A DNA stretch of 64,000 bases, taken from contig OZ020253.1 in NCBI GenBank assembly GCA_963971285.1, forward strand, positions 2,232,001-2,296,000, in the 5' to 3' direction. The notes under the pieces were generated by a model. The model searched no databases, was not told the origin of the DNA, and saw nothing but the letters and a program-made list of their open reading frames with translations. This stretch comes from Astropecten irregularis. Taxonomy: Eukaryota; Echinodermata; Asteroidea; Paxillosida; Astropectinidae. Made by a program: the position numbers and the translations under genes. Below, one piece after another: positions 24,001 through 36,000 of the stretch (its first letter is position 1; each line of letters begins with the position of its first letter).

Positions 24001-27000
24001 CTTTGAAATATTTCCACCTAAAGTGGTGTATTTATCCAGTACTATCATACTTTGGTAGCATACCAAAATCTTTACCTATAACTTACACTTACAGTGTATA
24101 AAGATGGTGATGGTAGAAACACACCGTTACAATCTGTCTGCTTGAAATGCTGTATTTATCCATAAAAGAGTTAAACTATTGACTAAAAACAGTTTAGATC
24201 TGAAATCAAAACTCCTGCAAGTGAATATTTAAAAAATACAGTGGACATAATTATTTCACGGTTTTCTCAAAAAGTGGGCACCGTATGGGGCTGAGAATTT
24301 CACAGATGGCTGTTACTGTATCTTCCTTGATATTTCTGCCCATGAATCTGCATTTCTTGGACAAAAAAACAACGTATGAAAATCAATCCTTGTGGGTTCC
24401 AATTTAATGACATTTGGGTCTTTTTTGGTTCTGCAAGTCAATTATATCAACAAAAAGGAGATTAAACAGACATGGGGTAAATTAACGATGTCAATGTAAG
24501 TAAAATAAACTGGGCGATGAAGATCAGAGTCCAGCGGTTCGCCTGCCTACTGGAGTTTGCAATGTTTACATTTTCAGTACAAAGTATTCAACGAATGCGT
24601 TGCTCAGATTAAATCCATGCTTCTTAAAATGTACGCCAAGAACTGTCTACAGTGTTTAGAGTACGGAGCTCCTAATATGCCATCAACCTCGCTAATATAC
24701 TGTTAACCTTTAAAAGATTGTAACATCCAAGTAAAAACGATATCGACAGAAGTGCAAGTCGACATGATGGTGTCGACACCCTATTATCAAGCTAAGAGGT
24801 CCACATCGTATATCTGTCACTTGAGAGATATCCTCGTCTGAATAAACGAAAGAATCTTATCAACTCGCTTGGCACAACAAGACCTCCGTATTCATACAAT
24901 CATCATTACAGTGGTTGATAAAAAATAATGTGCTTTTCATATTATAAATGAATCTAGCGATCTGTGTAGTGTTTAATGATCTATTCCTTGTACAGACGTG
25001 TACAGGAATGACGTGGTGTTGATTCTCGCTCGTTTTTTTTTTTTTTTAGATGAAATAATTTGATAGCTAGATAATTCTAGCTTTGTTGGCTGCTCACAAG
25101 GGTGAAAATATTATGACAGCAAGATTACATTAGCATAATCGTTCGTTTGAAGTTTAAAGGGTTCATGCAGTGCTGTTTTCAGTCAGGTTATTCTATTACC
25201 TTCATATACTGACAGATAGTGAATGGCAAGTCTTATTTTGGTTTAATTAGCATATTTCATGGGAAAGGTCCATTGGGTTACTGCTCTTAGTTACCCAGAT
25301 GACATCACACTTTTGCTCATGATTATGCAAATTACAATTAGCATATACAAACAAAAAACCTGTTGTTAACCCTGAAACAATGTGAGGAAGTGGGTAAAAT
25401 CACAGGCCCCATATAACAATTTCTTATTGGCACATGTTAAAGCCATAATATTCCTATTACAGAGACACTTTAATTATTTATTCCTTCCACAGACGTGTAC
25501 AGGAATGACGTTGTGTTGATTCTCGCTCGTTTTTCAGATGAAATAACTTGAAAGCTAGATAATGCTAGCTGTGTTGACTGCTCACAAGGGTGAAAATTAT
25601 AACAGCAAGATTACATGCTTTCGCAATTGTTTTAACAAGTTATAATATTATTTCGGCCACCCATGAAAAAGTCTTGTTTCACAATGGTTTGCGTCAAATT
25701 TGTTAAATTTAGAATTGATAATCGTTATTTTGAGAGGCTGTTTATATTCTGTCATACACTGTTTTATCTCCAGACACAAGATATATACACTGTACAACAA
25801 ACATGATTAAGCGTATGGCAGGATTACATGCAGATAGGCAATATTACAGTAGGGCATAAGCAGCATGCAAAGTGTACGGAGCTTCAAAAGTGCCATATCA
25901 TTTATCCTGAGGAATAATATAATAATTATTTATTTATAATAACAATAATAATTTTGGGAGGCTAATCATCCTTACTCGCAGCTAGGGCGCTGCACTGCGT
26001 AGGAGCGAAGGATGCATAGTGATCGAGTTGCATGCATGTGGCCTTTGGCTGGCAATTCGGCTTATTTAGTGGTAAAAATTTATATTTATTTTAAAACATT
26101 TTACGTTTAATACTGTAAAGCTGGGCACCTTTGAAAAACAGTGTTTCACTGAAAGGTTTCCCCAGGGTAAATAAGAAATAAATAAATAAATAATAAAATC
26201 ACTTATCCTTTAGGCTAACTAATCTGGCTTAAGCAGTCAGTCACAATAGCCAGATAAACTAACATGAGTCGATTTCACCAAACTCATCGTAACTTACTAT
26301 CAATCGTAGGACGTGATACATTGTACTCGTAGAAGTCGAAGGATATGATGGTTTATCCGTCGTATCTCGAGTTACGATCGATCGTAGGCTTCGTGAAATC
26401 GACCACAGGACACGTCGACGTCCTACTGAGACCGACATCCATAACTAGTAAAATGGCATACATGGAGCTCCGTACATACATTAACCGTTTGCTAGTTATT
26501 ATATAGCTTCCCGTAACGTCACAGTGACGTAGGCGTATGCTGAAGGTGTTAAAATCGACGGTTTATTTTCTCAATTGTGTCTGACTGATTACCACATCAG
26601 GGAACTTTCCCCCTTTTCTGTGTTTTAAAATGACCAATTTGCAGCACGATCCTCTACGCGATAAGAAAAATAAATTTAACGAATTTTTACTTTCTAGGAA
26701 ATTCAAGGCAGAATATTTCGTATGTACCACATGCGGCTCTATCGCGTGGGTATAACTATATCACGTTTAAATGTTATAGTTCTCGGTCACGTGATGAGAC
26801 TTTGGTTTTTGTACACCACACTGGATACGAATCTCCCATTGGTCACATGGACATTTTAAAAGTATCTTCTTTATAATTTGACTGATTGCAAAACATATTA
26901 CTATGTTATATATTAATTTGCGTTGACAGGTGCGGCACTTGATCTGAACGGCAAACCGACCAGACAGAGTAGTACATATAACTCTTTAGGAGCAGGTCGT

Positions 27001-30000
27001 GCTATAGATGGAATTAGGAACACGCATTCACACACAAGTAAGTGTTGTAATACTTGTTGTGCATGCTTCGTTGATGTGTTCTTAACATTATACCTTGAAA
27101 CGACAGGAGTAATGTAAGTAACTTGGTCATCTATGTAAAACACCACCTCATTAGGTGTAAATGATTGAACATTATACAGAAATCGCATAACAAGAGTGAG
27201 TGATGATTTAAAGGTACTATCATACTTTAGTAGCATACCGAAACAGAAATCTTCACAGATTTAGATGGTGATGGTAGAAACATGCCGTTACAACTGTTCA
27301 GCTTGAAATTATGTATTTATCCAGAAAAGAGTATAAAAAAAATAAAATTAAAAAACCCTATTGACTAAAAACAATTTATGATCTTCGGAAGATGCGGTGA
27401 GCGTTTTCACTGTTTTCTCAAAAAGTGGCCACCGTTTGGGACTAGAAATTTCACAGATGAATGCTATTGTATCTTCCTTTATATTTTTGCCCATAAATCT
27501 GCATTTCTTTGACAAAAACCAAAGTATAAAATTGCTCTTAACTGACACTTGTTTAACTAGCCGATAGTTAGGTCTACATGTAGGCTCGAATCCCGCTTCA
27601 GTCAATTATCTTTGATGATTCTGTAATGGCTTGAACGAATTTAGAGCTGAAGTCGGTATCCTTTATGTAAAGACTGGTAACGTTTCTTATTACACGAGAT
27701 TGGTTTTCTTTTTCAGTGCACTACATTACATGTACACTGCAGTGTAATTGTTTAATACGGGTGATTCAAAATAGTGCGCCACCACGAGTTTGGCGGCGCT
27801 CTGTTAGCCAATCGCAAAGCGCGGAATCTGTCGATCCTTTTCAGATGTGCATTGGGTCGACACATTCCGTGGGTTATGATTGGCCAAAGCATTGTAAACT
27901 CTTGGTGGGTCACTATTTGGAATCGCCCGAATTGTAGTTACTGTATTATTTAGCATGACATATAAATGTTCCTTTTGATATCTGATTTCTTTCAGACTGT
28001 AAGTCACCAATGCACTGCACTGTACGTATGCAATCCACTATAGTGCGCGGCAATACATCGCAAATGCGCCGTAATGCACGGCAAATGAGCCGCACTGCAT
28101 TGCACTTAGTGTATTATTTATTAAGCATGACATAACGTATTTGATTTCTTTCAGAGTGCAGTCCACAAGACCAATGGTGGTTGATAGACCTTCAAGAGAT
28201 TTACTGCTTGACAAAAATTACCATCGTCAACAGACAAGATAACTATGGTGAGTATTCACTGAGTTTAGCCTACAATGTGCAAAATTCCTCGTATAAATTA
28301 TGCACTATGCAGCATGACATAATGCAAATATCTGTCTGCCAGCATGTGCAATAATATTAAAACAATAATTATGGTACCTATATAGGGTACAGGTTGTACC
28401 TATATGGAGTACAGGTTGTACCTATATGGGTGAAAGGTTGTACCTATATGGGGACAGGTTGTACCTATATGGGTGAAAGGTTGTACCTATATGGGGACAG
28501 GTTGTACCTATATGGGGACAGGTTGTACCTATATGGGGGCAGGTTGTACCGATATGGGGAACAGGTTGTACCTATATGGGACAGGTTGTACCTATATGGG
28601 GGGCAGCTTGTACCTATATGGGGACAGGTTGTACCTATATGGGGGACAGCTTGTACCTATATGGGGACAGGTTGTACCTATATGGGGACAGGTTGTACCT
28701 ATATGGGACAGCTTGTACCTATATGGGGACAGGTTGTACCTATATGGGGACAGGTTGTACCTATACGGGGACAGGTTGTACCTATATGGGGGACAGGTTG
28801 TACCTATACGGGGACAGGTTGTACCTATATGGGACAGGTTGTACCTATATGGGGGACAGCTTGTACCTATATGGGGACAGGTTGTACCTATACGGGGACA
28901 GGTTGTACCTATATGGGGGACAGGTTGTACCTATACGGGGACAGGTTGTACCTATATGGGACAGGTTGTACCTATATGGGGGACAGCTTGTACATATATG
29001 GGGACAGGTTGTACCTATATGGGGACAGGTTGTACCTATATGGGACAGGTTGTACCTATATGGGGACAGCTTGTACCTATATGGGGACAGGTTGTACCTA
29101 TACGGGGACAGGTTGTACCTATATGGGGGACAGGTTGTACCTATACGGGGACAGGTTGTACCTATATGGGACAGGTTGTACCTATATGGGGGACAGCTTG
29201 TACCTATATGGGGACAGGTTGTACCTATACGGGGACAGGTTGTACCTATATGGGGGACAGGTTGTACCTATACGGGGACAGGTTGTACCTATATGGGACA
29301 GGTTGTACCTATATGGGGGACAGCTTGTACCTATATGGGGACAGGTTGTACCTATATGGGGACAGGTTGTACCTATATGGGACAGGTTGTACCTATATGG
29401 GGACAGCTTGTACCTATATGGGACAGGTTGTACCTATATGGGGACAGGTTGTACCTATATGGGGACAGGTTGTACCTATACGGGGACAGGTTGTACCTAT
29501 ATGGGGGACAGGTTGTACCTATATGATGGACATGTTGTACATAATGGGGGACAGGTTGTACCTATATGGGGATGAGTTGTACCCATATGTGGACAGCCTT
29601 TTAAATAAAAGCTAGCCTATCTGATAGCAGGTTGTACCAATTTTTGGGACGCAGGTTTCACCATGCAAAACACCTTTGGGAGACATCGAACTATAGAGAG
29701 GCATTACTATTATGCCCTTGAAGTCATGATTACCAGTTATAAGCGCAATTCTGTGTCCTTTTCAATACCAGACAAACAACTCGTTCAATGTCAAACGTTA
29801 CAAATTTCAAGCTCATTGGTGTTGACATTTTTTAGACATAGATGGAATTGTGCTTTATGGTGATGTCGTCCTAAAGTAAAGAGTCATTGAGTCAAGGTAG
29901 GCCTACCATTATAATGCGAGTGCACAACGTCCAGGCAATCATTTTCGCGTCATGCCTTTTCTTCAAATCCTTAATTTCGTCGAAGAAAGGAAAGAAGAGG

Positions 30001-32956
30001 TCAATACACAAATGAGGGTAAAAAATAAGAAGATATTACAGCAGTATTGAGAACTGATTTACGCAGATAATTTGTCGTATCTGAATCTAAATAGACAAGT
30101 AGCTCAGTAAATAGCAAACAACCAGACAGAAACTATGTGTTTAATTCCAATCCCAGCCTGAGGAAACTTTCTCCTTCAAACACTTCCTAAGCAATAGTAG
30201 ATGATACATGAAAATATATACATAATATCACAGCTTACAGATTAGAAAGCGCTATTGTTCGAGCTGGGATGAACAGCAATCCTGACCACACATCAAACGC
30301 CATGATAGGAAGTGCAGTCACACAGACTCAGGCGAGCAGTAGAGAAGATATTGAGTTCGTCTCTGGTGATGTCTTCATGGCTCAATACGTCAGCGTGGAT
30401 CTACCTGCAGTGGAGTGCCTCCAGTTAGCTGAAGTGCAAATCGACGAAATCGTGGACACTGTACAGACTGTCCCGACGACGGGTACGTACATTTTCGACA
30501 TCCGTTATAGTACCATTATTGAAAAGTGAACAAAGAAAAGTTGACTGGAGCGGGATTCGAACCAGCGATCTCCTGAATACCGTACCGGCGCTCTACCAAC
30601 TGAGCCATCCAGCCCTATGTTGGTGGTGTTCTTAATAGTCAATTTTATTATCTTTGTTAGATGATAATATCATTATGGACAGCTAAATCCTTTTTTAATC
30701 CTTGCACGGATTCCTGAGATTTGCTTTGAATCTTATCAAAAGTGTTTATTTTTTGGTGCTGGTGCCATTTTGGGAATAGGGTCTAGACATACATTGGTAG
30801 CATACAAAAACAAAAAATATCCACAGATTTATTTACAACATACATGGTAAAAAATGTTGTATTTAAGAGTACAACCAAAGACCAAAAACAGTTTTGATTT
30901 CAAAACTCCTGTGAATAGAATCAAAATACCGTGAGCGTTTTCACTGTTTTCTCAAGAAGTGGGCACCGTATGGGACTGGAAATAACACTGATGACTATTA
31001 CATTATCTTTCTTGATATTTAATTTGTTTGCCCTTGAATCTGCTTTTCTTTAGCAAAAACCTAAGTATGATTACCTTAGAAATAGTTATAAAGTTAGAAA
31101 TTCCATTCGATTGTTTTTACTTTCCTGGCATTTTTATTTAGGAATCAGTTTGGATGCGACTGTGGTCGTTGATCCTGCTGTAATTGGTGATACTGGAGAT
31201 GATGATGCAGTCATGGCAGTCTATAAAGGTCCTGATGCTATCACCGCTGGGGTATCATTCGGCCGTCAGCTGACAACCGATCAAGGAACAACTGGACTAC
31301 CCTCAGGATCAGTGGGCAAATATGACCAGTCACTGGGGTGTCAAACCAGACTGCTTACATTACCTGAATCTGCTGGACTTGATCGGACTGGAGTCTTCTA
31401 CGCCGTGGCATCGAAAAATGACGTGGCTACCAAGATACAGACCATTATTCTACCCAGTGACCGTGAGTAGAAAAATAGCGCCCTCTATGTTATTTTACGC
31501 GGGAAATATAAACGTCTGTTCCTAGATCCTCCAGAAGAACATTTCAAACAATCTGGGTGAGAAATAACGCCCTCTATATTATAATGTGGGAAACCTAACG
31601 TGGCGGGGAAATATAACGTTGTGGATATCGATCGTTTTTCTGTTGACAGAGGGCGCAATTCATGTAAGTCCAGTAAAGCGAACGCAGATAGCCAATGCTG
31701 GTGATTCAGTGCTGCTACTAATGAGGCACGTGAATTCACCAAACACTAACTACAGATGGAGACACAAAGGTGATATTATTACATCTTGGGACGGCCAGCT
31801 AAATGTAACAATCATGAATGTTTCTGCGACTGATAAAGGAGTCTACACCTGCTTCGCTGAAGGCCATGAAAATGACCAACTTCACGGTATCATGAGGCTC
31901 ATAGTAAGAGGTATGTTTCCAATTCAAAATGAGTGTGAATTTCTGTAAAGTTGAAAATTATTGATTATCTGTATCTATAGTCGCATTCCTAGAAAACAGA
32001 AATCTTCACAGATTTACCTATAACTTACAATACAAAAAAAAGATGGTCTTGGTAGAAACAAACCTTCAAAATTTGTCTGACTGAAATGCTGTTTTTTTTT
32101 TCAAAAACCAAATACCAAAAACAGTTTTGATCTCACGGAAATTCAAACTCCTGTACATAGATTTGAAAATACCATGCTTTTCACTGTTTTCCCGAAATTT
32201 CACAGATGATTGCTTTTGTATCTTTTGTGATATTTGTGCCCATGAATCTGCATTTCTTTGACAAACACCAATGTATATGAAGCTACCTTTATAAATTACG
32301 ATATTTTTGTTATCCTATCTTTACCAATCTTGCATCTTACCTTTCAAATTTAAACCAATCCAGATTGTCCCAAGGGAGTTTGGGGTCCATCATGTCTGAG
32401 ACCCTGTCGTCGATGCTACAATGGAGGCATATGTGATGATCAGACTGGTTCTTGTACATGTCCACCGGGCTTCAGTGGAGAAAGCTGCGAGCGAGGTAAA
32501 TTGAAACAGAGTTTAATACTTTGCAGATCTTCCATGTGATTAGAAAATTCAATTTGCTTGACTTCACTACCAGTTCCTGTTTTAACTTGACTTTAGGGCA
32601 TTTTATATTCATTTTGTCGTTTGGCTTCAAAATGTTGACGGCACTAATTCCCAGTGAGCTTGTTTCATTTTCTTTCCTGATTGATTTATAGTTCATGGTC
32701 GTGATGTCTTTGGTAAGACTGCTAGTCATAGCTGTTCCAACGGATCAGACCCACACTCTACCGATTGCCGAGATCGGCTGTTCTGTCTTCCTGATCCTTA
32801 TGGATGTTCATGCGCTGCTGGGTACAAAGGACTAGACTGCACACAAGGTTAGATAAATAAACAAACAAACAAACAAACAAACACCCCCAACGAACAAACA
32901 ATAAACAAAGTCAGAACCATTACCAACACCAAAACAATCAACAAGAATCAACAACT

Positions 32957-33038
<82 letters not shown>

Positions 33039-36000
33039 CTAACAAACCGGTTTATATACGGTAGTCAACAAATTCTGCGGAGTACTTAACATTTAAATCT
33101 TTTTTAATCCTGCCACTCTGACGTTTATCCTTCAAACAAATTCCGTTTCCACTCTAGAGTGTGATGAAGGTTTGTTTGGTGCTGACTGCCAGCAAACATG
33201 TAACTGTGTACAAGGAGATACATGCCTCAAAGACACTGGACAATGCACAGGAGGTAAGGACATTCATTTCGGGCGATTCTAGATAGTGCGCCACCAAGAG
33301 TTTCCAACGCTTTGGCCAATCACAATTCACGAATTTCGCGCATTGTGATTGGCTAATGCGTTGCAAACTTTTGGTGGCACACTATACAATGGGCGTTTAC
33401 GAAATAGACTCAAGCTCCGTCTCAGGCAGCTGCGGCACCATTTCGTGAACCCATTCTAAAATAACGCCATCAAAATAAAGGCTTTTGGCGGCGGTTAGGA
33501 AGTAGATTCTGGATGTCAGAGCTGGAGCCTGAGCCTGAGCCCCAGCCTCCGTTTCGTAAAAGCCCAATATTGCAATTATGTGTAGAACAATTCTGGACGT
33601 ATAGATCGTGTGTGTTGCTTATATGACTGCATAATCGTTGTATGTACTGCAGAAGACTTTTATATACATTTCAAGATATTGTTTGGATAGCTAGTCAATG
33701 TCAGTGAGCTCAAGTACCAACTCGCCTGAAGTTACTGTTCTGATTGCTACGAAAACGTGGTTTATATAAACCAGCAATAAAGGTGATAAGTATGGCTGAA
33801 TTCAGAAACCCAGAACGTCAATCAAGTGACTAATTATTGATAACTAAAGACTTAATGGTTTTATTCATTTGTTCTCACGATACAACATTTCATTTTTGTT
33901 TTGCAGAGTGTAAAGCAACATTTTCCGGTGCAAACTGCCAATGTTCAAGTAAGACTAAAACGACATTATATGATATATCTCCCTGTAGACGTGTTTTTAC
34001 AAGAATCTCTCTTAACGTTGAACCGCCACTGAAAGCTTCGGACTTATTCAATCTGCCCAAGTCAATTAAAGGGAGCATTATAGGATGTGCAAGGTCTTCA
34101 AAAAAATAATTGAGTTTGACACAAAAATGGACTCAACAGTTCGCAAACAGTGCGAACAGTCACCATGGGAAATCTTGGTTCATCAGATGCTGGGTTATTA
34201 TAGGAGATCAGGATTTTGTGTCTTTTCCAAAGATCGTTTGTCCGAACGATTTTTGGAACAAACATAAAGGACACCCTCACTAGTTATTTTAGTGATCCCT
34301 TCCACTCAAGGTATGAAAATGGTGCTGGTAGAAACATACCGTTAAAATATCTCCACCTAAAATGCTGTATTTATCCAGAAATTAGACAAACAAATACATA
34401 AAACAGTTTTGATCTCGGAGTAAGATCAAAACTATTCTTCATATTTATAAGAAAAATTGAGTCGGGTTTCGCTATTTTCTCGTGACTCAGATGTCCGATT
34501 GAGCTCAAATTTTCACAGGTTTATTATTTCATATACATGTTTGATTAGACAAAGTATGAGTGCTGTCCTGTGACCTTTACAAATCATGTATGTACCTTTA
34601 AGGATTTCATAATATTGGATTTCTTAAGTTTGAGATTAGTCACGAATTCACAGTGTATTTTATATACGGTTTAAATCTGCAATTGTATGGAATATGATAT
34701 ATCCATTTCAAATATTTAACGTACTTCAAACAAAATTGTTCTCATTTTGTTTACAGCTCAACTCGCTACACTGGGTTTCACAGTACTTAATGATGATCCG
34801 AATCTGCTGAAAGTTAGCTGGCAGTCAGATCCTTGTACGATTGGTCACAAGCTACAATATGAGCTAGTCAAAAGGGGCAAACATGAAGTGATTGAGGATC
34901 CACGAGGGATACCAGTTAATATCAGTGAAGGAGTGACCCAGTGTGACCTGACCGGATTAGAGTCATGTTCAATGTACAATGTCTCCATACAACCCCGCTA
35001 CAGCAACGGTGATGGACCCACTGTACTCAAATCCTTACTGACATTGAGAGATCCCGATGGTACGATTTTGTTTTTTAACAATCAAGAAGTGTTTGTCAAA
35101 TGTTTGAATTACTGGTTTATTTTAGTTGCTTACGAAGCAGCTGCCGTGTTGTCCAGCAATATATTTCTATTCCTAACAATATGCTTCGTCTTGAAGCAAG
35201 AGTGGTTTGAAAAATATTTTCAAAGGGATTTTCATTTCAAGTTCGGTGATTTTCAATCAAACTTTACAGAGCCCACGACTGTTACCCCTCTGATGAGGAC
35301 GTCAGGGAACACAACAAGTTTTACACTGGAGTGGTCGTCGGTGTTCTGCTCCGACTATTATGACGTCCAGTATGCAGTGACGAACAGATACGGCTGCGAA
35401 ACTGTCGACAATGTGGAGTATAAACCGCATTGTATGTGCTTGGGCAACCAGAATACCACTGTGATATCTGGATTGACTGCCAATTCAATGTACAATGTAA
35501 AAGTCCAGGCACAAGTAGACGATATATCTGGTGTCGTAGCAGAACTTCAAGATATACTTACCAGCACAGCAAGTAAGTTCAGACGCTCCAATTCACCAGA
35601 ATACCAACTGCCTTCTGCGGATCATTTGAGGTCAATGTTTAACAGAAATACATAAATTGACCAAATACAGTCATATAAATGATTTAACAATGTGAAATGA
35701 CAGTTGGTATAATATAAAATATGGTTAAATGTATAGGCCTATTGCAGTTTCTTGTGATGTATAATTAGAATTAATTTTCAAGTACAACCAATGCCACAGG
35801 GAACTTGATGACCTCTGGAACATCAAGCTTAAATTTGTCATCAAATTAATGTACTCGTCGACAGAGCCGAGTACGCCCCCTGGGAGCGTCGCCAGTTCCT
35901 CCATATCGCAACGCAGTCTGAGTTTCACTTGGACTCAACCGGAGTGTTCAGGAAGGGGTGGCGTCATCACGATGTACGGGTACCAGCTGCAAGGCTCTGA

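Noticed and set aside
28373-29598. Regular direct repeats resembling a CRISPR array
   Set aside because: Units are contiguous without unique spacers, and the genomic setting is an intron of an animal gene. It is a minisatellite.
28394-29615. Overlapping open frames of 316-393 codons rich in YLYGDRL, CTYMGTG and VVPIWGQ
   Set aside because: They exist in all three plus frames only because the roughly 20-bp minisatellite unit has no stop. They have no start context, domain or splice logic.
30242-30482. Lectin exon 3 starting directly after the TTACAG at 30235-30240
   Set aside because: That join gives an immediate TAG stop. The acceptor ending ATTAG, with exon start 30246, keeps the frame and the lectin fold.
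30520-30660. Functional tRNA gene
   Set aside because: A and B box motifs are present, but the unit has the same non-tRNA flank as four other copies and no clean cloverleaf was evident. A SINE is more likely.
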